Below, piece by piece: positions 18,725 to 27,819 of a stretch of 64,000 nt of DNA; within the stretch, counting starts at the first letter, position 1; every line of letters begins with the position of its first letter. Origin of the DNA: JAHBVL01 sp963712055 (GTDB lineage Bacteria; Chloroflexota; Chloroflexia; Thermomicrobiales; UBA6265). Made by a program: the position numbers and the translations under genes. The notes beneath the pieces were generated by a model. The model did not search any database. It saw nothing but the letters and a program-made list of their open reading frames with translations, and was not told where the DNA came from. The stretch lies in the NCBI GenBank assembly GCA_963712055.1, contig CAVQGN010000004.1, positions 372,001-436,000 on the forward strand, in the 5' to 3' direction.

Positions 18725-19183
18725 TTAACGCACTCGTCCAGCGATCGTGCCGGTCACGCCATTGACAAACCGACTGCTATTTTCTCCTCCGAATCGCTTC
18801 GAGAGTTCAACTGCCTCGTTGATCGCGACCTTGAGCGGAACCTCTGGCTGATACATCAATTCATAAACAGCGATTCTCAGTACGTTGCGGTCAACGACTG
18901 GAATCTGATGAATCGGGAAAGCGGGAGCAGATTCCTCGATCTCTGCATCGATGACCTCTTTCGTCGACGCAATTCCCTGAATCAGGCGGAGTGCGTAGTC
19001 TGCTGATTCGGGCGCAGGCTCCTCGGCAAGCAGCGATCGCTCGAGCACGTTGTCGGGCGGATGGCCCGCGACGTCGGCTTCGTAGAGCGCCTGCAACGCC
19101 AGGATACGGCCCTTATGACGCAAATGGCCCGGTGATTGTTTCCGCTTCTTGGCGGGGGGTTGAGACTGTTCGGGTGTTTCCAC
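18725..19183 (-). CDS. nusB: Transcription antitermination factor NusB
   Basis: The 152-residue helical protein binds boxA RNA with NusE/S10 to prevent early termination in rRNA operons. The signature regions are HKGRILALQALYEADV, PVVDRNVLRIAVYEL and the C-terminal VPLKVAINEAVELSKRFG followed by SSRFVNGV. A basic polar extension of about 22 residues precedes the fold. It starts 6 nt after the accC stop, so it is the distal gene of an accC-nusB transcript. Confidence 0.95.
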   Translation of the reverse strand: METPEQSQPPAKKRKQSPGHLRHKGRILALQALYEADVAGHPPDNVLERSLLAEEPAPESADYALRLIQGIASTKEVIDAEIEESAPAFPIHQIPVVDRNVLRIAVYELMYQPEVPLKVAINEAVELSKRFGGENSSRFVNGVTGTIAGRVR

Positions 19184-19189
19184 GAATCA

Positions 19190-20587
19190 CTAGTCTCCAG
19201 TTGAGCCCGCGTCGAGTAGACGCTGCATGATGGCGGTGTTGCGGGCCATGTAAGACTGAACAAATCCGGTCGATACCTCGCCACGGCGGAAACGATCATC
19301 AGCCAGCAACATCCGCAGAAAAGCGGTCGACGTCGGAATGCCGGTAATGACCAGTTCCCCGAGTGCGCGATCCATGCGGGCAATAGCCTGATCGCGCGTA
19401 TCACCCCAGGCGATGATCTTGGCAAGCAGGGAATCATACTCTGGCGAAACATAATAGCCTGGGTAGAGATGGGAATCGACGCGGATTCCTGGTCCTCCTG
19501 GCGCGACATACATGTCGATTCGACCAGCGCCAGGTCGGAAATCAGCAGCCGGGTCTTCGGCAGTTATCCGGCACTCGATCGCATGACCGCGTGGAGCAAT
19601 CAGGCGTTTGTCGAGATTGAGCTGAGTGCCGGCGGCGATTTCGATCTGCCACGCCACGAGGTCGATTCCTGAAACCCGTTCCGTAATCGGGTGCTCGACC
19701 TGTATCCTGGTGTTCATCTCCATAAAATAGAAGCGACCCTGGTTGTCGACCAGAAATTCGAGTGTCCCCGCGTTTTGGTAGCCGACGGCTTTCGCTCCCT
19801 TGACGGCTGTTTTGAGGATGTTGTCCCGCAGTTTGCTGTTCAGATTGGGCGCCGGTGCTTCCTCGATGACTTTCTGGTGTCGGCGCTGCAAGGAGCAGTC
19901 GCGTTCGCCGATTGCGAAGACGTGCCCGTGCTCGTCGGCCAGGATCTGCACTTCCACATGACGAGGTTCTTCAACAAATCGCTCCAGATAGACGTCTCCA
20001 GAGCCAAAGAACGCTTCTGCTTCACTCTGTGCCAGCGGCAGCAAGCGAGCCAGCTCGGCGTCATTGTTTACAACACGCATGCCACGACCGCCACCTCCCG
20101 CGACCGCTTTCACCAGCACCGGATAGCCGATCTTCCGAATTGCGATCCTCGCGTCGGTGACATCGCGGACAACCCCATCAGAACCGGGGATGGTCGGAAC
20201 ACCAGCCGCTTTCATGATTTCGCGAGCCTGCGCCTTGTCACCCATCTTGCTGATCACGTCCGCCGGTGGACCAATGAACTTGATCCCGACCTGGTGGCAG
20301 ATCTCGGCCAGATAGGCGTTTTCGGAAAGAAACCCATAGCCAGGATGGAGGGCATCGCAGCCGGTCAGGAGCGCCGCACTGATAAGTGCTGGCGCGTTCA
20401 GATACGAACGACTCGCCGCGCCTGGGCCAATACAAACCGCTTCGGTCGCAAAACGGACGGCGAGCGAATCTCGATCAGACTCGCTGTAGGCGACCACTGC
20501 TTCGACGCCGACATCACGACAGGCACGCAAAACCCTGACCGCGATTTCGCCCCGATTCGCTATGAGAACTTTCCGGATTCGTGGCAT
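19190..20587 (-). CDS. accC: Acetyl-CoA carboxylase biotin carboxylase subunit
   Basis: This 465-residue ATP-grasp enzyme carboxylates biotin, the first half of malonyl-CoA synthesis. It starts with KVLIANRGEIAVRV. Other landmarks are LHPGYGFLSENA, the ATP-binding loop AVAGGGGRGMRVV, EEPRHVEVQILAD, RDCSLQRRHQK and the active-site EMNTRIQVEHPITE. Length is typical for AccC alone. The biotin carrier and carboxyltransferase genes are not here. It sits between fabG and nusB in a fatty-acid block. Confidence 0.95.
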   Translation of the reverse strand: MPRIRKVLIANRGEIAVRVLRACRDVGVEAVVAYSESDRDSLAVRFATEAVCIGPGAASRSYLNAPALISAALLTGCDALHPGYGFLSENAYLAEICHQVGIKFIGPPADVISKMGDKAQAREIMKAAGVPTIPGSDGVVRDVTDARIAIRKIGYPVLVKAVAGGGGRGMRVVNNDAELARLLPLAQSEAEAFFGSGDVYLERFVEEPRHVEVQILADEHGHVFAIGERDCSLQRRHQKVIEEAPAPNLNSKLRDNILKTAVKGAKAVGYQNAGTLEFLVDNQGRFYFMEMNTRIQVEHPITERVSGIDLVAWQIEIAAGTQLNLDKRLIAPRGHAIECRITAEDPAADFRPGAGRIDMYVAPGGPGIRVDSHLYPGYYVSPEYDSLLAKIIAWGDTRDQAIARMDRALGELVITGIPTSTAFLRMLLADDRFRRGEVSTGFVQSYMARNTAIMQRLLDAGSTGD

Positions 20588-20615
20588 CGTTTGCTTTCCA
20601 ACCGCCTTCGCTCTG

Positions 20616-21362
20616 CTAATGCATGAAGAGTCCGCCGTCGATGCTCAGCACCTGACCGGTAATGTAACTGGCGTCGGGGGAGATCAGAAACGAAACCGCT
20701 CCGGCAACGTCTTCCGGTTTGCCCAACCGGCCGAGCGGGATGTTCGGGATGAGTGACTCTTTCAGGTCCTGGGAAAGAACATCGGTCAATCGTGTTTCGA
20801 TGAATCCAGGTGCGACAGCATTGACCGTAATCGACCGTGAACCGACTTCCTTGGCCAGCGATTTGGTCAGACCGACCAGACCCGCCTTGGCTGCCGCGTA
20901 ATTGGCCTGACCGGCGTTGCCAACAAGTCCGACGACCGACGTCATATTGACGATGCTGCCTGATCGCTGGCGCAGCATCGGCCGAATGGCGGCTTTGGAG
21001 CAAAGAAACGCGCCTTTGAGATTCGTGGTCAGCACCGCGTCCCAGTCCTCTTCGGTCATGCGCATGATCAGGGTGTCGCGGGTGATACCGGCGTTGTTAA
21101 CGAGAGCGTCGATTCTTCCGAATTCAGTGATTGCGGTTTCGATGATCATTCCCGCGCCATCGGCCGTCGCCACATCGGACTGCACCAGGATGACGCGCCG
21201 ACCGGTCGGTTCGAGCTCCGCAAGCGCGGCCGCAGCGACGTCTTCATCGCCGCGATAGTTCAGCACCAGATCGAATCCATCTGCGGCCATGCGTTTGGCA
21301 ATCGCCAAGCCGATTCCGCGGGTTCCACCAGTGATGACACCGTATTTCGCTTCGTTGCTCAT
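20616..21362 (-). CDS. fabG: 3-oxoacyl-ACP reductase
   Basis: A 248-residue short-chain dehydrogenase that reduces 3-ketoacyl-ACP with NADPH in fatty-acid elongation. The cofactor motif is TGGTRGIGLA at residues 11-20, with NNAGITRD and the catalytic triad in MTSVVGLVGNAGQANYAAAKAG (Ser, Tyr, Lys). The ending SPDASYITGQVLSIDGG is typical of FabG. It starts 1 nt after the fabH stop and ends 28 nt before accC, so the genes form one operon. Confidence 0.94.
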   Translation of the reverse strand: MSNEAKYGVITGGTRGIGLAIAKRMAADGFDLVLNYRGDEDVAAAALAELEPTGRRVILVQSDVATADGAGMIIETAITEFGRIDALVNNAGITRDTLIMRMTEEDWDAVLTTNLKGAFLCSKAAIRPMLRQRSGSIVNMTSVVGLVGNAGQANYAAAKAGLVGLTKSLAKEVGSRSITVNAVAPGFIETRLTDVLSQDLKESLIPNIPLGRLGKPEDVAGAVSFLISPDASYITGQVLSIDGGLFMH

Positions 21363-21363
21363 A

Positions 21364-22419
21364 TCACGAACCTCCCTTTTTCGCGGCTTTCAGTTGTCGC
21401 TCAGCGGCGCGACATTCGTCGCTGAGACAGAGACCACCGGTCCCCCATCGGACCACACTGGCTGCCCAGGCAAGACCACCGCCAAACGCGACAAAAACCA
21501 AATTATCGCCTTCATGCAGAAGACCCTGTTCTTCGGCCTCGACGAGTGCAATCGGAATCGAAGCCGCTGACGTGTTGCCGTATTTGCCAAGATTGACGAC
21601 GACTTTGTCAGTGGGCAGGTCGAGTCTGCGAGCCGCCGCTTCGATGATGCGGACGTTAGCCTGATGGGGAATGAGCAGATCGATGTCGGCAAACTCGAGT
21701 CCCGCCTGTTCGACCGCTTCGACCGCTGCGTCTCCCATGACGGTAACGGCGAATCGGAAGACCTCGCGACCGTTCATTTGCAGATAGGGACGGTATTCGG
21801 CGAAGAGACCCGCGCTTTCGGGCACGAAGGCGCCCCAGCCAGGGATGTAGAGGTGCTTATAGCCGCCGCCATCCGCTCCCAACACGGTCGAAAGCACACC
21901 GCGAGGTTCTTCAGAGGCTTCGAGCACGACCGCGCCAGCGCCGTCGCCGAAGAGAATGCAGGTTGAACGATCGCTGTAGTCGACGAAACGGGTAAGGGTG
22001 TCGGCTCCAACCACCAGCACGCGGTCGTAGGTTCCGGCTTGAATGAACTGGGACGCGGTCGAAAGAGCGTAGACGAAACCCGAGCAGGCCGCACCAAGAT
22101 CGAAAGCGCCGGCGGTTCCGCCGAGTTCCCCTTGGAGAAGGCAGGCCTGTGAAACCAGGAACTGATCGGGTGTGCAAGTCGCGACGATGATCAAGTCGAG
22201 GTCTTCGGCGGTCAGATTGGCGCGGGCGAGTGCCTGCCGGGAAGCGGCGACCGACAGAGAGGTCGTCGAATCATCAGGGCCAACCACGCGTCGTTCGCTG
22301 ATTCCGGTCCGCGAGACGATCCAATCGTCCGTGGTATCGACCATACGTTCCAGATCGGCATTAGTGAGAACGCGGTCTGGTACCGCCATTCCCCAACCGC
22401 TGATGGCAGCGTACCGCAT
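21364..22419 (-). CDS. fabH: 3-oxoacyl-ACP synthase III
   Basis: The 351-residue condensing enzyme starts fatty-acid synthesis by joining acetyl- or branched acyl-CoA to malonyl-ACP. The triad is visible: Cys112 in GAACSGFVYA, His252 in LIPHQANVRI and Asn282 in KYGNTSAAS. GDGAGAVVLE is also present. Homologues usually end soon after the LAWAASVVRW region; here about 26 residues follow, with two Cys and a basic tail. ATG 22419 with a GAGGAG site replaces the longer ORF start at 22521, which lies in the rpmF terminator. Confidence 0.93.
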   Translation of the reverse strand: MRYAAISGWGMAVPDRVLTNADLERMVDTTDDWIVSRTGISERRVVGPDDSTTSLSVAASRQALARANLTAEDLDLIIVATCTPDQFLVSQACLLQGELGGTAGAFDLGAACSGFVYALSTASQFIQAGTYDRVLVVGADTLTRFVDYSDRSTCILFGDGAGAVVLEASEEPRGVLSTVLGADGGGYKHLYIPGWGAFVPESAGLFAEYRPYLQMNGREVFRFAVTVMGDAAVEAVEQAGLEFADIDLLIPHQANVRIIEAAARRLDLPTDKVVVNLGKYGNTSAASIPIALVEAEEQGLLHEGDNLVFVAFGGGLAWAASVVRWGTGGLCLSDECRAAERQLKAAKKGGS

Positions 22420-22519
22420 GCGGTGCTCTTCTCCTCGTCCTCGCGCGGACCGACAATGCTGCGTTTGGGAATCACCTGCGAATTCGCAGGTCGACCTGGA
22501 CGTCCTTTCGGACAAACGC

Positions 22520-22552
22520 AAAAGCCGCGCTCAAAGAATACCTGAGCGCGGC
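22520..22552 (-). terminator. Rho-independent terminator after rpmF
   Basis: In the leftward direction the hairpin GCCGCGCTCA / TGAGCGCGGC (10 bp, 9-nt loop) is followed by TTTTGCG. It lies just past the rpmF stop and about 100 nt before the fabH start, separating the ribosomal/coaD transcript from the fab operon. Confidence 0.8.
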
Positions 22553-22567
22553 CTCTGGGACGTCGAA

Positions 22568-22768
22568 CTACTCTGAAATGCGGGTTCGCTCTTCGATGAC
22601 CAGCACCTGACGACCGCGATAGTAGCCGCAGCTTGGGCAGACGTGATGCGACCGTTTCATTTCGCGACAGGTCGAGCAAGCGACCAGCGAGGGTGGGGTA
22701 ATGAAATCATGTCGGCGGCGGTTGCCCTGGCGGTGGCGGCTGATACGTTGCTTAGGAAGTGCTCCCAT
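22568..22768 (-). CDS. rpmF: 50S ribosomal protein L32
   Basis: The 66-residue ribosomal protein starts MGALPKQRISRHRQGNRRRH. It keeps a zinc-ribbon pair, Cys31/Cys34 (CSTC) and Cys44/Cys47 (CPSC), so it is the zinc-binding form of L32. It follows the yceD-like gene, the normal order in bacteria, where the two are co-transcribed. A strong terminator follows. Confidence 0.95.
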   Translation of the reverse strand: MGALPKQRISRHRQGNRRRHDFITPPSLVACSTCREMKRSHHVCPSCGYYRGRQVLVIEERTRISE

Positions 22769-22822
22769 TGGTTCGTAACTCCTTCAAAAATACATGAGCG
22801 AAAACAAAAAAGACGAATCGAT

Positions 22823-23350
22823 TTACTTCCAGGTTTCATCGTCTCCGAGCAACTGACCCAGAATCGCGAACCGTGAGTCGGTTACCCCGTCAGTCTCGGA
22901 CGCAATCGCCGGGGGACCGGAGCAGTTCGGGCCACAGATCGGCCTCATCGGCAGAGCGATGACGATTTCCTGCCGCAGCGGTTCGGCCACATCGAGCTCG
23001 TGCGCGGCACTGATCTCGAACTGGTCCTCCTCGAGCGGCGCGACGTCCAGACCGGCGCCCGATTTGACATCGTAGATGACCCTGAACTCCTCAGAAAACG
23101 ACACTGGAACCGTTGACGTGAAAGCTTCCAGGCAGCGCTGACATTCGAGTTCGACCCGAGCAACAGCGTCCACGGTAGCCAGAATCTCGTCCGAAAGGCG
23201 GGTCAGATGAATCTGACCGGTGACATCTCGCGCTTCCAGATTGTCATCCAGAAAGAGCGAGTCGAGTGAAAAGTCGTACGATCGCTGAGCACCCACTTGC
23301 TCTCTGAGCAGCGCGGCGACATTGATCGTGGTCTCGTTGTTAAGGTCCAT
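22823..23350 (-). CDS. YceD/DUF177 family protein
   Basis: A 175-residue DUF177 protein. The conserved centre is VARVELECQRCLEAFTSTVPVSFSEEF, with the CxxC pair, and CGPNCSGPP lies near the C-terminus. Members are needed for 23S rRNA accumulation in some bacteria and nearly always precede rpmF, as here. ATG 23350 starts the recognisable protein (MDLNNETTINVAALL); the ORF extending to 23428 lacks family similarity. The gap to rpmF is 54 nt. Confidence 0.88.
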   Translation of the reverse strand: MDLNNETTINVAALLREQVGAQRSYDFSLDSLFLDDNLEARDVTGQIHLTRLSDEILATVDAVARVELECQRCLEAFTSTVPVSFSEEFRVIYDVKSGAGLDVAPLEEDQFEISAAHELDVAEPLRQEIVIALPMRPICGPNCSGPPAIASETDGVTDSRFAILGQLLGDDETWK

Positions 23351-23487
23351 TGTCTCTGCTATCCCGGGCTCGCAACCGCACGACCAGCCACGTTCCGGTT
23401 TGCACACGTCAAAAACGCCGGGACTCAACCCGGCGAACCAGCGGAGTATACGAAAGTCGGTAGCCGCACGTCAAATCAGCGCGGTAC

Positions 23488-24039
23488 CTAGCGTCCGATC
23501 GAGTCGCGGGCACGGTTGAGGTCTGAGGTGACCTCCTCGAGAGAACGATCGAGCATCTCGGCGATGTCGCGCAACGATTGCTCGACGATGCTGAATTGCT
23601 CCAGCGCATAGACCTCTATTTCGCCCTTGTCCCGTTTGCGTTTTTCTTCAATTTGCTCGAGTAGATCTTCGGCCCGGACGCGCGCTTCGTTGGTAATCGA
23701 GTCCTGGGAAATCAGGTGTTCTGCCCGGGAGCGGGCAGTATCGACGATACGCCCGGCTTCCTGTTGCGCTTCGGCGATAATGCGCTCCCGATCGCGAACG
23801 ACACGCTGGGCTTGCTTGACTTCGTTGGGAATGGCGATCCGGAGTTGCTCGACGAGATCGAGAAAGAGATCTTCCTCAACCATGATCTTGGTCGAAAACG
23901 GCACGCGCTTACTGGTCCCAACCAGTTCTTCGAGCTGGTCGAGCAGATAGAGGATCTCTGCTGTCCCGTCGTCACTCGGTTGGCGAGAGAACTCGTCTAT
24001 TGGAACCTGACGTTGAGGCGGTCGTGCATCCGGATCCAT
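23488..24039 (-). CDS. DivIVA-like coiled-coil protein
   Basis: A 183-residue protein with a polar N-terminus and a long heptad-rich coiled coil from about residue 60 to the end (EDLFLDLVEQLRIAIPNEVK, RVRAEDLLEQIEEKRKRDKG). The same position between coaD and the yceD-rpmF pair is held in actinobacteria by SepIVA, a DivIVA-like septum protein. That synteny suggests a cell-division or envelope role, which is inference. ATG 24039 has GAGG 8 nt upstream; earlier in-frame ATGs lie inside coaD. Confidence 0.7.
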   Translation of the reverse strand: MDPDARPPQRQVPIDEFSRQPSDDGTAEILYLLDQLEELVGTSKRVPFSTKIMVEEDLFLDLVEQLRIAIPNEVKQAQRVVRDRERIIAEAQQEAGRIVDTARSRAEHLISQDSITNEARVRAEDLLEQIEEKRKRDKGEIEVYALEQFSIVEQSLRDIAEMLDRSLEEVTSDLNRARDSIGR

Positions 24040-24049
24040 GGTGGGAGCC

Positions 24050-24559
24050 TCACTTGACGTTCGGTGTCGAGAATTTCCGGGCGAGCGCTGCCTGGACATG
24101 ACTGGGAACGAGTCCAGAGACATCGCCACCGAGAGTCGCGACTTCCCGGATCATGCTCGAACTCACGAACGAGTGCCGGGACGATGTCATCAAGCATACG
24201 ACTTCAATTTCCGGAGCGAGATAATGATTCATGTGCGACATCTTGAATTCATACTCGAAATCGGACACGGCTCGCAGTCCTCGAACGATCACGTTGGCCG
24301 CCTGAGAGCGGGCGAAATCGACTGTCAAACCAGTGAACGGAGCGACCCGGATGTTGTCCCATTGCGCCAGAGCCACCTGTGCCAGCCCGACCCGTTCGTC
24401 GATCGAAAACATCGCGCCCGGTTTGGCTGAATCCGCATAGACGCCGACGATCACCTCGTCGAAGAGATCAGCCGACCGTGAAGCGACGTCGACATGACCG
24501 ATCGTGATCGGGTCGAAACTTCCGGGATAGACGGCGATCTGGTATTTCGCTTCGGCCAC
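24050..24559 (-). CDS. coaD: Phosphopantetheine adenylyltransferase
   Basis: The 169-residue enzyme makes dephospho-CoA from 4'-phosphopantetheine and ATP. Visible motifs are YPGSFDPITIGH with the TxGH signature (residues 19-22), GLRAVSDFEYEF, and the ATP loop MTSSRHSFVSSSMIRE. The start is GTG 24559, with GAGGAA upstream. It sits 21 nt after rsmD, a common pairing (rsmD-coaD), and 10 nt before the coiled-coil gene. Confidence 0.95.
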   Translation of the reverse strand: MAEAKYQIAVYPGSFDPITIGHVDVASRSADLFDEVIVGVYADSAKPGAMFSIDERVGLAQVALAQWDNIRVAPFTGLTVDFARSQAANVIVRGLRAVSDFEYEFKMSHMNHYLAPEIEVVCLMTSSRHSFVSSSMIREVATLGGDVSGLVPSHVQAALARKFSTPNVK

Positions 24560-24580
24560 CAGGCATTGTTCCTCACGCGG

Positions 24581-25147
24581 TCAGATCGGAGTCGTATTCC
24601 CACGATCGACCTGGTAAATGGAGAAGCAGCTGTCTCCATGGCAGCGTCGCTTGATCAAGTGCACCGAACCGAATGACTCATCCGGGGAGAACCGGGGCCA
24701 GTGCCCGAGAACAATGATCGCATCGGATTGTACCAGTGGAGAATCGCCGATTTTCTCCAGGGTGGCGACGATGTCTGGATCGGCATAGGGTGGATCGAGA
24801 ATGACGAGATCATAGGTTCCGCCCAATGAAGCGAGGGCGCGATCGATTGGCCGGTTGATAACCTCCGCTCGATTCGCTAGTTTGGTGTGGTCGAGATTCT
24901 TTCGAATCACCGCACAGGCTGCCGCCTGCTGATCGACAAACGTGCACCAGTCACCACCTCGGGAGAGGGCTTCGATACCGACACTCCCGGTGCCGGCATA
25001 GAGATCGAGTATCCGTTCCGGTTCCACCCCTAGCGATGCGAGCGAGGAAAAGAGTGCCTCCCGGATCTTGTCGGCCATTGGCCTGGTGAGGGAGGATGGC
25101 GGCCCCTGGAGGCGATGACCTTTGGCTTCTCCGGCGATCACCCGCAT
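24581..25147 (-). CDS. rsmD: 16S rRNA (guanine(966)-N2)-methyltransferase RsmD
   Basis: The 188-residue SAM-dependent methyltransferase has the family N-terminus MRVIAGEAKGHRL, RPMADKIREALFSSL, the SAM loop ILDLYAGTGSVGIEALSRG, and the catalytic LVILDPPY. Its ATG overlaps the recG stop by one base (TGATG), so the two are translationally coupled. coaD follows. Confidence 0.94.
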   Translation of the reverse strand: MRVIAGEAKGHRLQGPPSSLTRPMADKIREALFSSLASLGVEPERILDLYAGTGSVGIEALSRGGDWCTFVDQQAAACAVIRKNLDHTKLANRAEVINRPIDRALASLGGTYDLVILDPPYADPDIVATLEKIGDSPLVQSDAIIVLGHWPRFSPDESFGSVHLIKRRCHGDSCFSIYQVDRGNTTPI

Positions 25148-27594
25148 CAGGAAAGGGCCAGATCTGGGGCAGCTTGCGCCCAGTAGTCGCTGAGCCGATC
25201 GCGCAGAAGCGCATGCTCGGGAGCGCTGAGTTCGGGATCGGTTTCGAGCAGAGTTGCCGCCGCTCTCCGGGCGCTGTCGAGGACCCGTGTATCGAATCCA
25301 TTGGCGAATGCGGTCATTTCCGGCAGTCCGCTCTGGCGGGTGCCCACAAAATCGCCTGGTCCACGCAGTTGGAGATCCTTTTCCGCAAGTTCGAACCCAT
25401 CGCTCGATCTGACCATCATGTCGAGCCGTTGCTCAGCCGACGTGCTCGCGTCCTCGGCCAGCAGAAGACAGTAGGAGCGGTGACTCCCACGCCCGACTCT
25501 ACCGCGGAACTGGTGCAACTGCGCCAGTCCGAATCGGTCCGCGCCTTCGATGAGCATGATCGTCGCATTCGGGATATCAATACCAACTTCGATCACCGAG
25601 GTCGAGACCAGGATGTCGAGTCCATGGGTCCGGAACGATTCCATGACCCGATCCTTTTCTTTGCCGCTCATCCGGCCATGGAGGACACCAACCCGGAGTT
25701 CAGGAAAGACCTGTTCCTGCAATCGTTTGCCTTCGGCGATGGCGGCTTTCGCATCGATGGCGTCGGACTCCTCCACCAACGGGCAGATCACAAATACCTG
25801 GCGACCTTCCTCGATCTGCGAGCGGACGAGCTGATAGGCCTCGTGGCGGGTTTCCGGTTTGTAGCGACGGGTTTCGATTGGCACCCGCCCTGGTGGCAGT
25901 TCATCGATGACCGAGACCTCGGAATCGCCATTCAAGACCATATGCAGACTACGCGGGATGGGAGTAGCGCTCATCGCCAGCAGGTGAGGAACTGTACCGG
26001 CTGATTTCGCCAGGAGTTCGGCTCGCTGCCGGACTCCAAAACGGTGCTGCTCGTCGACGACCACGAATCCGAGTGCTTCGAATTCAACCCCGTCCTGGAT
26101 CAACGCGTGTGTGCCAACCAGCAAATCGACGCCTCCGGTGGCTGCGGCTTCGACGAGTATTGCGCGTTCTGACTTTTTCGTGCTTCCCGTCAGGAGAGCG
26201 ATGGATGGTCGCGATTCGTCAGGGAGATTGGCAAAGAGATTGCCCAAATTGACGAAATGCTGATTGGCGAGAATCTCCGTCGGCGCCATCACTGCAGCTT
26301 GGTAGCCACTGCTTATCGACGCGAGAGCGCCAGCAGCCGCAACCACAGTTTTTCCGCTGCCGACGTCGCCCTGGAGGAGGCGAGACATCGGCACCGGTTT
26401 TTGGATATCCGCGATGACCTCGTCAAGAACCCGTTGTTGCCCTCCGGTTAATTGAAACGGCAACGATCGGACAAACGCTTCGAGTAGTGAGTAGTCGAAG
26501 TCCATCGGAAAACCACCACGCATTTCGCGGCGGGTTTTCAGGCGGAGGAGCCCAAGCTGCAAAAGAAAGAGATCGTCGAAGGAGAGTCGCAGCTGAGATC
26601 GCTTGAGAGCCGCCCAGTCGTCGGGGTAGTGAGCCTGGAATAGAGCAGCCTGGAGCGGCATCAGGTCGTTGGCTGCCACGAGTTGGGCAGGCAGATGGTC
26701 CTGGATCGAGTTCCCGGCACTGTCGAGGGCGGCTCGGGTCAGACCGCGCAGGGTTTTCTGTGCGACACCTTGCGTCAACGGATACACCGGTGTCAGACGT
26801 CCGGTGGAGAGGCTAGGTCCGCCGATCCGCTCCCATTCCGGACTGGTGGCGGTGGGCATACCGTATCCACGATCGATCTCGCCACTGATCGCGATTTCGT
26901 CGTTGACCTTGAGTTGCTTGGCAAGATAAGGATTGAACCAGGTGACCTTGAGGGAGCCAGTATGGTCGGTCAGCCGCACCGTTACCCGAGGCGGTGGCCC
27001 GGGGTAGGAGGTGATATCGGTGATCCGACCCCTGACCGTGACCTCGCCACGTTGACCGAACCCGATCGCTTCCTGAATCGAAACCGACTTTGAGTAATCG
27101 ATATGGCGTCGTGGCAGGAGCCTGATCACATCTCCAACCGTTTTGATGCCGAGTTTGCCCAGTTTCGAGCCGACTGCTGTTCCGACTCGCGGCAACGCGG
27201 TGACACTTTGATCGAGCGAAAGCGTCCTGGCTGGAACCTGGGTTCGGACCGGTTTGTGCTTCGGCGGCGGTGGCAGCGGTTGATTGCGGGTGTGGTTCTC
27301 GGAGCGTGAGTCACTGGTGATCTGGTGTTTCAGATCGGCGGCTATCGCTTTGAGCGCGTCGGCCCGCCGATCGGAGGGGAGATGAGCGTAGTCCGCCAAC
27401 CTCACCTCACTTTGGGCCAGTTTCATGGCGGCCGCCGGGTCCGACGTGCTCTGCTGAGCCGATCGAATGATCCGTTCGGCTTCGCCGGCCGCGCGACCAT
27501 CGAATCCGTTCTTCCACTCCTGTCGGAGTGCCTGTACGGCCGATTCGAGGAGCGCATTGCGGGTGGGAATGGTTGGTGAGGCGCGTTCAGTCAT
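25147..27594 (-). CDS. recG: ATP-dependent DNA helicase RecG
   Basis: The 815-residue branched-DNA helicase processes stalled forks and Holliday junctions. The N-terminal wedge OB-fold includes VTVRGRITDITSYPGPPPRVTVRL. The helicase core has Walker A LQGDVGSGKTVVAA, VDEQHRFGVRQR, AMSATPIPRSL, and QFRGRVGRGSHRSYCLL. The protein is longer than many RecGs because of a helical N-terminal extension of about 150 residues before the ALPRVGTAVGSKLGKLG motif. ATG 27594 is preferred to 27663, but the ribosome site is weak and the start is uncertain. Confidence 0.95.
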   Translation of the reverse strand: MTERASPTIPTRNALLESAVQALRQEWKNGFDGRAAGEAERIIRSAQQSTSDPAAAMKLAQSEVRLADYAHLPSDRRADALKAIAADLKHQITSDSRSENHTRNQPLPPPPKHKPVRTQVPARTLSLDQSVTALPRVGTAVGSKLGKLGIKTVGDVIRLLPRRHIDYSKSVSIQEAIGFGQRGEVTVRGRITDITSYPGPPPRVTVRLTDHTGSLKVTWFNPYLAKQLKVNDEIAISGEIDRGYGMPTATSPEWERIGGPSLSTGRLTPVYPLTQGVAQKTLRGLTRAALDSAGNSIQDHLPAQLVAANDLMPLQAALFQAHYPDDWAALKRSQLRLSFDDLFLLQLGLLRLKTRREMRGGFPMDFDYSLLEAFVRSLPFQLTGGQQRVLDEVIADIQKPVPMSRLLQGDVGSGKTVVAAAGALASISSGYQAAVMAPTEILANQHFVNLGNLFANLPDESRPSIALLTGSTKKSERAILVEAAATGGVDLLVGTHALIQDGVEFEALGFVVVDEQHRFGVRQRAELLAKSAGTVPHLLAMSATPIPRSLHMVLNGDSEVSVIDELPPGRVPIETRRYKPETRHEAYQLVRSQIEEGRQVFVICPLVEESDAIDAKAAIAEGKRLQEQVFPELRVGVLHGRMSGKEKDRVMESFRTHGLDILVSTSVIEVGIDIPNATIMLIEGADRFGLAQLHQFRGRVGRGSHRSYCLLLAEDASTSAEQRLDMMVRSSDGFELAEKDLQLRGPGDFVGTRQSGLPEMTAFANGFDTRVLDSARRAAATLLETDPELSAPEHALLRDRLSDYWAQAAPDLALS

Positions 27595-27706
27595 GACGTT
27601 CGGGTATGGTCCAGGCAGTTGGAACGGCTCGTAAGCGGCAGATCCTCGTTCGCAACAGAACAAGTGTACGTGAGGCGAAGGGCTTCGTCCGGTCAGGTAT
27701 CAGCAT

Positions 27707-27735
27707 TTGCCGCCGGGAACGGTTTCCGGTATAGT
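27707..27735 (+). promoter_or_regulatory. Sigma-70-type promoter for rpmB
   Basis: A -35 box TTGCCG (27707-27712) and a -10 box TATAGT (27730-27735) are separated by exactly 17 nt, about 85 nt before the rpmB start and reading toward it. Confidence 0.65.
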
Positions 27736-27819
27736 TCAGCGTTCGGGCCACCGCGCGTGGTCGTTCGTCCGGTCCTGACCGGGCTCAGCAGCAATCTCTG
27801 TACCAGAGCGAGGATGGCC

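Noticed and set aside
22420..22521. N-terminal extension of FabH to 22521
   Set aside because: It runs into the rpmF terminator hairpin and has no similarity to FabH.
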